From Halomonas sp. (GTDB lineage Bacteria; Pseudomonadota; Gammaproteobacteria; Pseudomonadales; Halomonadaceae), in contig NZ_JAJUFQ010000012.1 in the NCBI RefSeq assembly GCF_029263665.1, positions 62,001 to 126,000 on the forward strand: a stretch of 64,000 bases of DNA. The letters run 5' to 3'. Each line of letters begins with the position of its first letter. Within the stretch, counting starts at the first letter, position 1. Below the pieces are notes generated by a model that saw nothing but the letters and a program-made list of their open reading frames with translations, had not been told where the DNA came from and did no database searches. This document shows positions 41,621 through 51,307 of this stretch, in pieces. The position numbers and the translations under genes were made by a program.

Positions 41621-43264
41621 TCATGGCGTGATGGTCGTGGATGCAGCGGGTGTGTTCTGCCGGTTCTGTTCGAAGACACTAATCGTGCTGTTGAGCATGG
41701 CGGTATGAGCGAAAAGGTCATGGGCGGAATCGGAGGATTCCTGTACCAGGTCAGCGTTCTGCAGGGTAATGCGCCCCAGGTCGGCGACTGCCTGGCTGAT
41801 CTGGGCAATCCCGATGCTTTGCTCCTGTGCATTGGTGGAAATCTCCGATATCAGAGTGTTGGCGTGCTGGACTTCGGCAACGACATCTCCCATCGTCGTG
41901 CCGGCTTGAGTGGCAAGCCTTGATCCTTCGGAGGTTTGCTGGACGCTTTTGTCGATCAGAATCTTGATATCAGCCGCTGCGACTGCCGAGCGTTGAGCCA
42001 GATTGCGGACCTCTTCTGCAACAACCGCGAAACCGCGTCCTGCCTCTCCTGCACGTGCGGCCTCAACGGCTGCGTTCAATGCCAGGATATTGGTTTGGAA
42101 TGCGATGCTGTTGATCAGGTTGTTGATTTCACTAATCTCAGCCGACGCGGCAGCGATACCTGACATCGATTGAACAACCTGGTCGACGACTTGCCTGCCA
42201 TGTTCTGCAGCATGATGTGCGCCGGTCGACAGGTCCCGAGCAGAACGTGCGTTCGTGGCGCTTTGCTCTACAGCCGTCGTGATCTGTTCTGCAGCGGCTG
42301 CGGTCTCGTGCAATTTGAGCTGTGTGTCGGTGACGCGCTTGGAAAGGTTCTTGTTTCTGTTGGCAACCTGTCCGCTGGATTGATGAAGGCCACTGGTTTG
42401 TGTGGCGACATCGTCGACAAGCGAGCGAAGATTCAGCCCTGCCTGGTTCACCGCACGCATGATCATCCCGATCTCATCGACACGGTTCATGTTGATGTTG
42501 GCACCGGGTTGTCCGGCTGCCGCAGCTTTCGCTTGATCAAGCGCTTGGGTCAGGGGTTTCGCTATTTGCTTTTCGAGCCACAGGCTGGCCAGGCATGCGA
42601 CCACGAAGACAGGTATGGCAGGAATCAGCAGATGCCCCATGTCGCCGATCGTCAAACTGCCTGCGACCGAGGATGCCGCCACGCATCCCAGGGCAATACG
42701 GAGCCGCCAGCGAACGGGCATCAACTGCCCCCAACGAGTGAAGCCAAGCAGCCCTCGGCGAACAATGAGCCCCTTATGAAAAGCCTTGCCACGGACCGTG
42801 CCTTCTCTAAACCGCTTGTAGAGTGATTCGGTCGCTTCTATCTCCGCGCGATCGGGACGCGTACGTACCGACATGTAGCCTACGGTCTGGCCATCGCGTC
42901 GAATGGGGGTAACGTTCGCTCGAACCCAGTAGTAATCGCCGTTGGCCCGGCGGTTCTTGACGAGTGCCGTCCAGGCATCCCCAGACTTGAGAGTCGCCCA
43001 CATGTCGGCAAATGCTTCCCTGGGCATGTCCGGGTGCCGAACGATGTTGTGGGGTTGGCCAAGAAGCTCTGCGCGGGTGAAACCACTGACACGTAGGAAA
43101 GCCTCATTGGCATAGGTCACGTGGCTGCTGGTATCCGTGGTGGACATCAGCGTAACGTTATCGGGGAAATTGAATTCCTGCGGTGTGGTTGAAAAGGCAG
43201 CATGCGAGTGAACAGGATGTGGGGCCGGCTCATGCATTGTCGAGGCGGGCCGAGGGTGTTTCAT
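41621..43264 (-). CDS. PAS-domain methyl-accepting chemotaxis protein (Aer-like)
   Basis: A 547-residue receptor. It has an N-terminal PAS domain at about residues 30-125 ([40 protein letters not shown]). Two adjacent hydrophobic helices follow ([35 protein letters not shown]). A HAMP-like stretch comes next, then the MCP signalling hairpin ([36 protein letters not shown]). This is the Aer layout: a cytoplasmic PAS, often binding FAD to sense redox or energy, anchored to the membrane and signalling to CheA. The ATG at 43264 is chosen for family length, but no strong ribosome site marks it and nearby ATGs are possible. Confidence 0.88.
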   Translation of the reverse strand: MKHPRPASTMHEPAPHPVHSHAAFSTTPQEFNFPDNVTLMSTTDTSSHVTYANEAFLRVSGFTRAELLGQPHNIVRHPDMPREAFADMWATLKSGDAWTALVKNRRANGDYYWVRANVTPIRRDGQTVGYMSVRTRPDRAEIEATESLYKRFREGTVRGKAFHKGLIVRRGLLGFTRWGQLMPVRWRLRIALGCVAASSVAGSLTIGDMGHLLIPAIPVFVVACLASLWLEKQIAKPLTQALDQAKAAAAGQPGANINMNRVDEIGMIMRAVNQAGLNLRSLVDDVATQTSGLHQSSGQVANRNKNLSKRVTDTQLKLHETAAAAEQITTAVEQSATNARSARDLSTGAHHAAEHGRQVVDQVVQSMSGIAAASAEISEINNLINSIAFQTNILALNAAVEAARAGEAGRGFAVVAEEVRNLAQRSAVAAADIKILIDKSVQQTSEGSRLATQAGTTMGDVVAEVQHANTLISEISTNAQEQSIGIAQISQAVADLGRITLQNADLVQESSDSAHDLFAHTAMLNSTISVFEQNRQNTPAASTTITP

Positions 43265-43493
43265 GTCTAAAGTATCTATTTCGATATCCTCTCGAGGCCT
43301 ACCTGAGGTGGCAACCCACTGGTGAGGCGGTCTTCTGTCCTCAGAGCAGCGTTCCGGCATTTATGCTCCGAGTGTCAATGGCGCGATACTCGCAAGCCCA
43401 TCCAGTATTCAGATGATGCAATCATCGACTCATACATGGAGTGTCGGCCGAATGAGAAATTACTTTAATGGTGGGGCGCTTCCGATTCGTGAG

Positions 43494-44417
43494 CTATCCG
43501 AATTGGCTGCCTTTCGGTGCGTTGGGCTTCGCTCCGGCGCTGGCGACGATGCTGCCCCATACCACCAGGCCAGCGGATAGCGGCAAGCGCCAGTCCGGCG
43601 TTGCCACCCCGGCCAACATCAGGAACAGGGTCGCCAGCACGGGTACGGCATGGGCCAGGTTGCCCAGGCGCTGGGCTTGCGGCGCTTGCAGAGCGCGTCC
43701 CCAGGCCAGCATGGCGATGCCATAAGGGCCGAGTCCGAGAACGGCTGTGGCCAGCAGTGCCGTGGGTGAGGGCATGGCACTCATTCCTTCGAGAGCCAGG
43801 CTGGCGGCACCGGTGATCAGGCTGGCGATCAGCAGCATGTGCGGTAGGCGCTGGCTGAGGCGATAACCGGGAACCTGGCAGGCCAGAGAATAAAGTGCCC
43901 AGCACAGTGCAGCGAGCAGTGCCAGCAGATAGCCATGCCAGTGTCCGGACAGACCACTCGCCAGTGCCTGAGGCGCGACCAGCAGGGCAGCGCCGGAGAA
44001 CGCCAGCAAGGCCCCGATCAGCGTGGTCAGCGTCAAGCGCTTCGTCGTTAGCCATTGGCTTGCCAGCAGGAAGAACACCGGCCAGGTATAAGTGATCAAC
44101 GCCGCTTCGGCGGCCGGGACCAGGGAAAAGCTCATGAAGCAGCCGCCCACTGCCAGTGCGATCAGCAACGATACTCCGCCGTAGACAGCCAACTCGCGGC
44201 TCAGTGGCCAGGATGCTTCGCCCCGGTGCCGACGGCGTGCCATGGGTAGGGTCGCCAGTGCGCCGGCCAGCAGTGCCAGTGTGGAAAGCCGCAATGGTGG
44301 CAGCCCTTCGGCCGAGGCCACCAGCAACGGTATCAGCGCCCACAGCACCACCGCCAACAGGGCGGCACCGGTGCCGTGCCAGGTGGAGGAATAGGGGCGG
44401 GGCGTCTGGGCCTGCAT
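43494..44417 (-). CDS. EamA/DMT exporter, YddG-like
   Basis: A 307-residue membrane protein with about ten helices in two EamA repeats. Residues ALIPLLVASAEGLPPLRLST and AALITYTWPVFFLLASQWLT are close to the aromatic amino acid exporter YddG in style. The DMT family exports amino acids or other metabolites. The ATG at 44417 has an AGGAGC site. It is divergent from a LysR gene that probably regulates it. The substrate is unproven. Confidence 0.85.
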   Translation of the reverse strand: MQAQTPRPYSSTWHGTGAALLAVVLWALIPLLVASAEGLPPLRLSTLALLAGALATLPMARRRHRGEASWPLSRELAVYGGVSLLIALAVGGCFMSFSLVPAAEAALITYTWPVFFLLASQWLTTKRLTLTTLIGALLAFSGAALLVAPQALASGLSGHWHGYLLALLAALCWALYSLACQVPGYRLSQRLPHMLLIASLITGAASLALEGMSAMPSPTALLATAVLGLGPYGIAMLAWGRALQAPQAQRLGNLAHAVPVLATLFLMLAGVATPDWRLPLSAGLVVWGSIVASAGAKPNAPKGSQFG

Positions 44418-44525
44418 GGTCGAAGCTCCTGTTTCCGGGTGGATGACGCCAGCAGCATAATCAGCCATGATTCATCATGAAAACGATCTTTATTGATCTT
44501 ATTCATCAAGATGGGTGATGTATTG

Positions 44526-45428
44526 ATGCGTGCCCCGACTCTCGATTTGACCCTGCTGCGTACCCTGGTGGCTGTCGCCGATACCGGAGGTGTCACTGCC
44601 GCTGCGCGGCGTTTGGCCTATACCCAGTCCACTGTCAGCATGCAGTTGCAGCGCCTGGAAGAAGCGTTGGGCGTGGCGCTGCATGAACGGGAAGGGCGGA
44701 AGCTACGCTTCACGGCTGATGGTGAGCGCTTACTGGGGCACGCTCGTCGCCTGCTCGCGCTCAACGATGAAGCGCTGGCTGATATGCGCAGCAGGCGGGT
44801 GACGGGGGAGTTGAATCTAGGGATTCCCGAAGACTACGCGATCCTGCTGACGTCGGTGTTCTCCTGGTTTCATCAGCTCTATCCCGAGGTGCGGCTGCAG
44901 GTGACTTGTGGCAACAGCGCCTCGTTGGTGGAGCAGGTACGTGCCGATGAGCTGGACATGGCACTGGTCAGTCGCCAGCGCCATGCTCCTGGGGGCGAGG
45001 TGATCCGCCGCGAACCTCTGGTCTGGGCCGTAGGGCTGGAGCGGCAGCCCCCGCTGATCGATCCCTTGCCACTGGCGCTGTATGCCCCCGGCGTCGATTG
45101 GTGCTACGAAGTGGTCGAACAGGCACTGGCCACGACCGGCCGTGATTGGCGCGTGGCCTATACCAGCCAGTCGATGGCAGGATTGGCGCCGATCGTGCAG
45201 GCCGGCCTGGCCATCGTGGTGGTGACCCGCAGCATGCTGACCGCGCAGTTGCGAGTGCTGGACGAGAGTAGTGGCCTGCCACCGCTGCCTGCCGTGGAAC
45301 TGGCCTTGCACCTGGCTGCGCGGCGTCCCACCGAACCTGCCCGGCGTCTGGCCGAGTTGATTCGCGAAGAACTCTCGCCTAGAGGTGAAGGGGAACGGCG
45401 CAAAGAAGAAAGACGCAAAGAAGGGTGA
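44526..45428 (+). CDS. LysR-family transcriptional regulator
   Basis: A 300-residue LysR regulator. The helix-turn-helix (RTLVAVADTGGVTAAARRLA, YTQSTVSMQLQRLEEALGVA) is followed by the effector domain (ELNLGIPEDYAILLTSVFSW). A short Arg/Lys/Glu repeat tail (RRKEERRKEG) comes from a small DNA repeat. ATGs at 44493 and 44511 are alternatives; 44526 has the best spaced GGTGAT. It is divergent from the YddG-like exporter, with a gatc-containing 108-bp intergenic region between them. Confidence 0.88.
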   Translation: MRAPTLDLTLLRTLVAVADTGGVTAAARRLAYTQSTVSMQLQRLEEALGVALHEREGRKLRFTADGERLLGHARRLLALNDEALADMRSRRVTGELNLGIPEDYAILLTSVFSWFHQLYPEVRLQVTCGNSASLVEQVRADELDMALVSRQRHAPGGEVIRREPLVWAVGLERQPPLIDPLPLALYAPGVDWCYEVVEQALATTGRDWRVAYTSQSMAGLAPIVQAGLAIVVVTRSMLTAQLRVLDESSGLPPLPAVELALHLAARRPTEPARRLAELIREELSPRGEGERRKEERRKEG

Positions 45429-45533
45429 GGAAGTTGGCCGTTTCTCGAAAGGAATCTGGCCATTCGTCGATAGATCCGATAAGCGCTCCAGCTGCTACCC
45501 TTTTAAGGCTGCCACTGCCTGGAGGGTGCTCCG

Positions 45534-47642
45534 ATGAGCGACGTCGAACGAGGTCCCGAACGGATTCGCAATATCGCTCTGGCCGGCCAGGCCGGGGTAG
45601 GCAAGACGCGATTGGCCGAAGCGTTGCTGGAGGCGGCTGGAGAAAGTGAAACCAGCCAACTGCGCAAGGGCACTCCCCTTGGCGATAGCCAGGCTCAGGA
45701 GGCCATGCTCGAACACTCCATCACCGCCACGCCCATGGGGCTCACCTGGGGCGAGGCGCATATCAATCTGATCGATACGCCTGGTTACGCCGACTTTCAG
45801 GGCATGGCGCTCTCCATTTTGCCTGCCGTGGAAACGGTGGCCGTGGTCATTGATGCTGAACGTGGTATCGACGTCAGTGCCCGGCGGATGATGCAGTGGC
45901 TCGCGGAGCGTGGTCTGTGCCGGCTGATCGTCATCAATCGTATCGATGCCGCTCCCGAGCGCTTGCCGGCATTGCTGGAAAGCCTGCGCGAACAGTTCGG
46001 GCCGGAATGCTTGCCTCTCAATCTTCCGGCTCAGGGAGCGAGTCGAGTGGTGGATTGTTTCTTCGCTCCCGATGGCGAGTCGGATTTCGGTTCGGTGGCG
46101 GATGTCCACGAGATGCTGGTGGACCAGGTCGTGGAACTGGATGAAGAGCTGATGGCGCTATATCTGGAGCAGGGCGAGGCCCTTGAGCCGGCCCAGCTGC
46201 ATGATCCTTTCGAGGCCGCCCTGCGCCAGGGCCATCTGGTGCCGATCTGCTTTGTCTCAGCGACCAGCGGCGCCGGGGTCGTGGAACTGCTGAATGTCTT
46301 CGAACGCATGATGCCCAATCCGCTGGAGGGCAACCCGCCTCCTTTTTTACGCGCGGAGGTCCAGAAAGAGACAGGGCTCAAGGAAGAGACAGAACTCAAG
46401 CAAGAGACCGAGATCAAGCAAGAAACCGAGTTCCTGGCCCAGCCCGATCCCGAGGCCCATGTGCTGGCGCATGTGGTGCGTATCGAACATGACCCTTACC
46501 TGGGCAAGGTGGCCTTGTTTCGCGTGCATCAAGGCACTGTTACTCGCGACACTCGGCTATTTGCCGGGGACGCCCGCAAGCCGTTTCGAGTGGGCACGCT
46601 ATTGCGTTTTCAGGGGCGTCGCCCTCAAGAGGTGGAGCGTTGTGGGCCCGGCGAACTCTGCGCCTTGACCAAGGTGGAGGAAGCTACGCTGGATAGCGTG
46701 CTGCATGATTCCCACGATGAAGACCATATCCGCTTGCGCCCGGTGGCTCTGCCGGCTCCAGTATTTGGCCTGGCGATTCAGACCACCCGCCATGGCGATG
46801 AGCAGCGCCTCTCCGAAGCTCTGGCCAAACTGGTGGAGGAAGATCCGGGGCTTGAGGTCGCGCGGGATGGCGTGACGCAGGAAACGGTGCTGCGAGGGCT
46901 CGGCGAGCTGCACCTGAATACAGCCCTGGAGCGACTTGGCCAGCGTTTCAGGATAGAGGTGACGACCAGCATACCTTCCATTGCTTACCGCGAGACCATC
47001 GCCGCGCCTGCAGAAGGACACTGCCGGCACAAGAAGCAGACCGGCGGCGCTGGCCAGTTCGGCGAAGTGTTCCTGAAGGTGGAGCCCCTGTCCCGCGGGG
47101 CTGGCTTCGAGTTCAGCGATACCATCCGCGGCGGGGCTATTCCGTCATCGTTGTTGCCGGCGGTGGAGAAAGGCGTGCGTCAGGCCATGGCCAGCGGTGC
47201 CCTGGCAGGCTATCCGCTGCAGGACGTACGCGTCACGGTGCTCGATGGCAAGACGCATCCGGTGGACTCCAAGGAAATCGCCTTTGTGATTGCGGGTCGC
47301 AAGGCTTTTCTGGATGCCGTGGGCAAGGCCAGCCCTCTGGTGCTGGAGCCTTTGGCAGAACTCGCCGTGGATGCTCCCGGTGGCGCCATGGGCGATCTCA
47401 CCGCTGATCTCACAACAAGCCGCGGGCGTATTCTCGACACCCGTAGCCTGGGGGACCAGGTCAGCTTCCAGGCTTTGGTACCGCTCGCCGAGGTGCTCGA
47501 TTATCCGAGCCGCCTCAATGCCATGACCGGCGGAGCCGGCACCTACAGCCTGCGGTTCAGCCACTATGAGCCGGTACCGGAGAGCGTGCAGAAGCGACTG
47601 ATCAAGGCGTATCGTTCACCTGATGACGAGCAGGATCATTAG
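45534..47642 (+). CDS. Elongation factor G-like protein (FusA2-type paralogue)
   Basis: A 702-residue translational GTPase paralogue of EF-G. The G1 loop is GQAGVGKT (residues 18-25) rather than the usual GHxDxGKT. The G3 motif DTPGYAD is at 81-87, and G4 reads NRID (135-138) instead of NKxD. All later EF-G domains are present (TGGAGQFGEVFLKVEP, DVRVTVLDGKTHPVDS, GGAMGDLTADLTTSRGRILD). An insertion of charged repeats (residues about 278-300, units of the form ETELKQ) lies between the G domain and domain II. Such paralogues are thought to act in stress, ribosome release or unknown roles. A GGAGGG site precedes the ATG. It is not the housekeeping fusA, which normally sits in the str operon. Confidence 0.9.
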   Translation: MSDVERGPERIRNIALAGQAGVGKTRLAEALLEAAGESETSQLRKGTPLGDSQAQEAMLEHSITATPMGLTWGEAHINLIDTPGYADFQGMALSILPAVETVAVVIDAERGIDVSARRMMQWLAERGLCRLIVINRIDAAPERLPALLESLREQFGPECLPLNLPAQGASRVVDCFFAPDGESDFGSVADVHEMLVDQVVELDEELMALYLEQGEALEPAQLHDPFEAALRQGHLVPICFVSATSGAGVVELLNVFERMMPNPLEGNPPPFLRAEVQKETGLKEETELKQETEIKQETEFLAQPDPEAHVLAHVVRIEHDPYLGKVALFRVHQGTVTRDTRLFAGDARKPFRVGTLLRFQGRRPQEVERCGPGELCALTKVEEATLDSVLHDSHDEDHIRLRPVALPAPVFGLAIQTTRHGDEQRLSEALAKLVEEDPGLEVARDGVTQETVLRGLGELHLNTALERLGQRFRIEVTTSIPSIAYRETIAAPAEGHCRHKKQTGGAGQFGEVFLKVEPLSRGAGFEFSDTIRGGAIPSSLLPAVEKGVRQAMASGALAGYPLQDVRVTVLDGKTHPVDSKEIAFVIAGRKAFLDAVGKASPLVLEPLAELAVDAPGGAMGDLTADLTTSRGRILDTRSLGDQVSFQALVPLAEVLDYPSRLNAMTGGAGTYSLRFSHYEPVPESVQKRLIKAYRSPDDEQDH

Positions 47643-47655
47643 ATGAGGTATTGCC

Positions 47656-47850
47656 ATGCGCATCACTGTCACGATGGATGACGCCTGATACGAACAGGCG
47701 TTGGAAGTGGCCGACCCAGGGCTAGACAATCCGTCGGACCTCTTGCGAGAGGCGTTGAAGACCTATGTGCGTGTACAGGCAGCCCGTCGTCTTGCCGCCC
47801 TAGGCGCCGCTGCACCGGACACGCAGGACATACCGCGCCGTCGCGAGTAA
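47656..47850 (+). pseudogene. VapB-type antitoxin gene with internal stop
   Basis: Reads MRITVTMDDA-stop-YEQALEVADPG, then NPSDLLREALKTYVRVQAAR, and ends PDTQDIPRRRE. This is the RHH-type VapB antitoxin pattern. Codon 11 is TGA (47686-47688), where relatives carry a leucine or similar residue. The rest of the frame is open and well conserved, so the break is recent or read through. No VapC-type toxin follows; short tandem repeats do. Confidence 0.75.
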
Positions 47851-47915
47851 GGGGCGTGGGGTTACATAGAGAGGGGCGTGGGGTACATAGAGAGGGACGT
47901 GGGGTCATGTAGGGA
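47851..47915. repeat. Three ~24-bp tandem repeats
   Basis: Three imperfect copies of a unit like gggcgtggggttacatagag (plus 'agg') between the antitoxin relic and the 3' end of the next gene. Confidence 0.8.
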
Positions 47916-49056
47916 GGGCTGCCGGGTCAAACAGTAATTCAGAGGTGATCTCCTCAATTCGACACAGGCCGAGTAGACCCAGGTCTCTATGAATTTCCGT
48001 TTTCATGATCTGTATGGCGTGTTCGAGAGACGGTTCCCCGCCGATCGTGGAGGCATAGAGAAATGGTCTGCCGATGAAAACGAAATCAGCACCCAGGGCC
48101 ATGGCCTTGATGACATCTGTCCCTCTCCTTATACCGCCGTCGATCATGACGGGCATATCACCGGCCACCGCTTTTGCCATCGGCAGGGCTCGGATCGCGG
48201 AAATGGCGTGATCGAGCTGGCGCCCTCCGTGGTTGGAGAGAATCACACCATCGCAGCCGATATCCCGTGCCAGAGCGACATCTCTGTGTGACAGCAACCC
48301 CTTCAGAATGAGCTTGCCTCGCCACTGGCGGCGAATGGTCTGGACATGCTCCCAGTTCAGGTGGTCCTTGCGTCCGAAGTCGCGAGCGACATGCTTCGAG
48401 ACAATCGGCGCCCCGCGTTGGGCGCTTGAGTTCTCGAAATGCAGCATGCCGCTGTGAAATAGCGTTCTCACGAATGTCGTGAGGACCCAGCGTGGCTTTA
48501 TGGCGAAGTCCCAGACCATGCGTGGCGTCAGTCTCAAAGGAGTGGAAAATCCAGCACGAAGGTTATTTTCCCGATTGGCAAGAACCGCGGTGTCTGCCGT
48601 CAGAACCAGGGTGCGATAACCTGCCTTTTCGACTCGCTCAAGCAATGCATCGATCTTGTCCTCTTCCCCAGGAATGTAGGCTTGAAACCATGCATTCGGG
48701 TTGGCTTTTATGATGTCTTCCATCTTGGTGAGAGATGAACCGCTCAAGATATAAGGCATCTTCTCGCGGTAGGCGACCCGGGCCGCAGTATTGTCGCCAT
48801 CGAAGGCCATCAATGCGCTGATGCCCATCGGTGCAATCCCGAAAGGAACCGACCAGGTTTCATCGAACAGCGGGCTCTCGGTTGTGCGTCCCTCGACACC
48901 GCGCAGAACCCTAGGGACAAGCTTCAACTCGCTCAGTGCTGCCTGGTTGTCATGCAAGGATGCCGATGTTTCGGCTGCACCCGCGATGTAGTGAAAGAGT
49001 GGACGAGGAAGGCGACGCCGCGCCGCTGATTCGTAGTCATCGAGATTCAATATCAT
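47905..49056 (-). CDS. FMN-dependent alpha-hydroxyacid oxidase/dehydrogenase
   Basis: A 383-residue member of the L-lactate dehydrogenase/glycolate oxidase FMN family, which oxidises 2-hydroxyacids to 2-oxoacids. Visible: FHYIAGAAETSASL, VPFGIAPMGISALM (FMN site), LVLTADTAVLANRENNLRAG, the catalytic His in VILSNHGGRQLDHAISAI, and the FMN-phosphate loop MIDGGIRRGTDVIKAMALGA. It is the last gene of the SMP-30/TRAP operon and starts four bases after the lactonase stop. The product could feed into central metabolism; the substrate is probably a sugar-derived hydroxyacid, by context. Confidence 0.88.
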   Translation of the reverse strand: MILNLDDYESAARRRLPRPLFHYIAGAAETSASLHDNQAALSELKLVPRVLRGVEGRTTESPLFDETWSVPFGIAPMGISALMAFDGDNTAARVAYREKMPYILSGSSLTKMEDIIKANPNAWFQAYIPGEEDKIDALLERVEKAGYRTLVLTADTAVLANRENNLRAGFSTPLRLTPRMVWDFAIKPRWVLTTFVRTLFHSGMLHFENSSAQRGAPIVSKHVARDFGRKDHLNWEHVQTIRRQWRGKLILKGLLSHRDVALARDIGCDGVILSNHGGRQLDHAISAIRALPMAKAVAGDMPVMIDGGIRRGTDVIKAMALGADFVFIGRPFLYASTIGGEPSLEHAIQIMKTEIHRDLGLLGLCRIEEITSELLFDPAALPT

Positions 49057-49060
49057 GACA

Positions 49061-50008
49061 TCAATGGCTCCCAGGCTTGCCCCAGCCTGAAGCCATGGGA
49101 TAGCCGCTTACCGGAAGTTCGGCACGCAGGATCGAGCCTGAGTCCGATTCTGTGATATACAGCGTGCGCCCCTCGGGTCCGCCGAATGCACAGTTCGTCG
49201 TGCCTAGTCCCTTGGGTGACTTCACAACGGCGATGGGGATGCCGAGAGCATCGTGCACCCAGACGAGGCCCATGCCGGTTTGACACACGACAACGCCGTT
49301 GTCACGCGTCAGGGCCAACCCATCCGGACCTGCACGGCCTCCCGAGAACTGCAGGAACAGCCCGGCTTTGACTACCCGCTGACTTTGCGACAGAGGCAGG
49401 CGCCAAACAGCGTTGGCGCGGGTAACGGCGACGTAGAGGGTATGACCGCTGGTATCCAGCACGAGTCCATTGGGGCTGGGAACCTTGTCGATAAGGCATT
49501 CCAGGCGGCCGCTGTCAGGCAACCAGCGGTACACGCGGCCGCTGGGGTCATGCAGGCCGGTCTGCCCCTGGTCGGTGAAATAGAGGGCACCGTCGGGACC
49601 GAAATGCAGGTCGTTGCATCCCTTGAAGCCTTCGGTGTCCGCGTCTCCCAGAGCCGTTGTCACTTCACCTGTGTCTGGATCGAGCGTCATGATGCCGTTC
49701 TGGAAGTCGGCGATGAAAATGCGCCCTTCTGCATCGATCTTCAGACCGTTAGGCTGCCCGTCATACTGGCTGATCAATTCAATATGCCCCTCTGGGGAGG
49801 CGCGGAAAATTCTGCCGAAGGGAATGTCGACGAACCAGAGGTTGCCTTCCAGATCGAAAGAGGGGCCTTCGATAAAGCTGTCGACGGTAGCTCCCCGGCG
49901 GTTCTTGTCTGCCCAGTATGAAGGCTTGCCTGTGTTGCGCAGGGAATCCGGCAATGCGGTGAAGACCTCTGCCTCGATCAGGATGGGGTCGGGATGAGGA
50001 AACGCCAT
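49061..50008 (-). CDS. SMP-30/gluconolactonase-like protein
   Basis: A 315-residue six-bladed beta-propeller of the SMP-30/LRE family, which uses a divalent metal to open sugar lactones. Family signs are SFIEGPSFDLEGNLWFVDIP (with the metal-ligand Glu), NGLKIDAEGRIFIADFQNGI, FKGCNDLHFGPDGALYFTDQ (Asn/Asp) and SPNGLVLDTSGHTLYVAVT. It lies three bases after the TRAP large-permease stop, in one operon with the hydroxyacid oxidase. Hydrolysis of a sugar-acid lactone is the likely role. Confidence 0.87.
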   Translation of the reverse strand: MAFPHPDPILIEAEVFTALPDSLRNTGKPSYWADKNRRGATVDSFIEGPSFDLEGNLWFVDIPFGRIFRASPEGHIELISQYDGQPNGLKIDAEGRIFIADFQNGIMTLDPDTGEVTTALGDADTEGFKGCNDLHFGPDGALYFTDQGQTGLHDPSGRVYRWLPDSGRLECLIDKVPSPNGLVLDTSGHTLYVAVTRANAVWRLPLSQSQRVVKAGLFLQFSGGRAGPDGLALTRDNGVVVCQTGMGLVWVHDALGIPIAVVKSPKGLGTTNCAFGGPEGRTLYITESDSGSILRAELPVSGYPMASGWGKPGSH

Positions 50009-50011
50009 GAA

Positions 50012-51307
50012 TCAACCTCCAGAGGTCAGGTTGGGAAGCCAAAGTGCAATATCAGGAAAAGCGATCAGGAGGACAAGAAAGGTCAGAATGATCGCGAAGA
50101 AGGGCAGCACACCCATCACTACGTCTTCGACGCGGGTCCTGGAATCCGAGCTGGCAACGACGAACAGAATAACGCCAAGGGGCGGTGTCAGTTGTCCGAG
50201 CTCGACCAGAATGACGACAAAGACACCGAACCAGATGGGATCGATGCCCATGGCCATGAGTGTGGGAAATATGACTGGCACGATGATGGCGATCATGCCC
50301 AGTCCTTCCATGAAACATCCCAGGATGGCAAAGACCACTACCAGAATCAGAAGCATGGCGGTCGGCGACAGGCCGGCCTCTGCGACCTGGTCAACCAACG
50401 CTTCGCCCACCCCGGAAAGTGCCGATGCGTAAGCGAAGAGCATCGAAATGAATACGATGAACAGCACGTTACCGCTCATCGTCAGAGTGCGGGAAAGCGC
50501 GGACTTCAACATGTCGATGTTGAGTCTGCCGTAGAGAGCCGAGATCAGTATTGCTCCAATGACGCCAAGTGCCCCTGCTTCGGTCGGAGTCGCAAGACCG
50601 GCATAGATGCTGCCCAGAATGAACACGATCAAGACGGTGAACGGAAAGACATCGAGTGCTGCTCGTAGGTAGTCCCCGAGCTTTCGGTGGCTGGTGTCCT
50701 GAGGTGCGAGCCCTGGGTTGGAAAGGGCTCGGGCAATGATGAGGAGACTATAGAAGGCCCCGAGCAGAATGCCTGGTACGAGCCCCGCGGCGAACAGCTT
50801 GGCGATGGATGTCTCGGTGAACGTGGCATAGATGATCATGGTGATCGAGGGCGGAATCAGAATGCCCAGCGTGCCACCGGCAGCGAGAGAGCCGGCCACG
50901 AAGCGACGGTCATAGCCGCGCGACGTCAGTGACGGCAGAGCAACGGTAGACATCGCTGCTGCCGTTGGTGCGCTGCCGCCAGCGACAGCCGCGAAGACAC
51001 CACTGCCGACGATATTGGTGTGAAGCAGGCCGCCGGGAAGACGCCGCATGAAAGGGGCGATGCCATTATAGAGACGGCTACTCAAGCCGCTGGCCAGCAG
51101 GATTTCCGCCATCAGAATGAACAGCGGGATAGCAGCCAGGGTGAAGCTGTTGGCAGAGCCCCAGCTAACCAGGCCGAGGGCCTTCCAGGCGGAGGTGCCT
51201 TCCATCAGCCAGAGGTAGGTCAATGCTGCAGCGCCTACCGCAAACTGGACCCAAAGGCCGCCGATAATCAGGATCAACAAGATGCCGAATGCAATGAGAG
51301 CATCCAT
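50012..51307 (-). CDS. TRAP transporter large permease (DctM type)
   Basis: A 431-residue membrane protein with about 12 helices. DctM family marks are FVLGSIYAGLATPTEAGALG, IPLFILMAEILLASGL, SGVFAAVAGGSAPTAAAMST and VELGQLTPPLGVILFVVAS. It carries the sodium- or proton-driven transport path of a tripartite ATP-independent transporter. The ATG overlaps the stop of the small permease (TGATG). It is followed by the lactonase gene in the same operon. Confidence 0.93.
   Translation of the reverse strand: MDALIAFGILLILIIGGLWVQFAVGAAALTYLWLMEGTSAWKALGLVSWGSANSFTLAAIPLFILMAEILLASGLSSRLYNGIAPFMRRLPGGLLHTNIVGSGVFAAVAGGSAPTAAAMSTVALPSLTSRGYDRRFVAGSLAAGGTLGILIPPSITMIIYATFTETSIAKLFAAGLVPGILLGAFYSLLIIARALSNPGLAPQDTSHRKLGDYLRAALDVFPFTVLIVFILGSIYAGLATPTEAGALGVIGAILISALYGRLNIDMLKSALSRTLTMSGNVLFIVFISMLFAYASALSGVGEALVDQVAEAGLSPTAMLLILVVVFAILGCFMEGLGMIAIIVPVIFPTLMAMGIDPIWFGVFVVILVELGQLTPPLGVILFVVASSDSRTRVEDVVMGVLPFFAIILTFLVLLIAFPDIALWLPNLTSGG

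Noticed and set aside
45534..47642. Housekeeping fusA
   Set aside because: Altered G1 and G4 motifs, a repeat insertion and the absence of rpsL/rpsG/tuf neighbours point to a paralogue.
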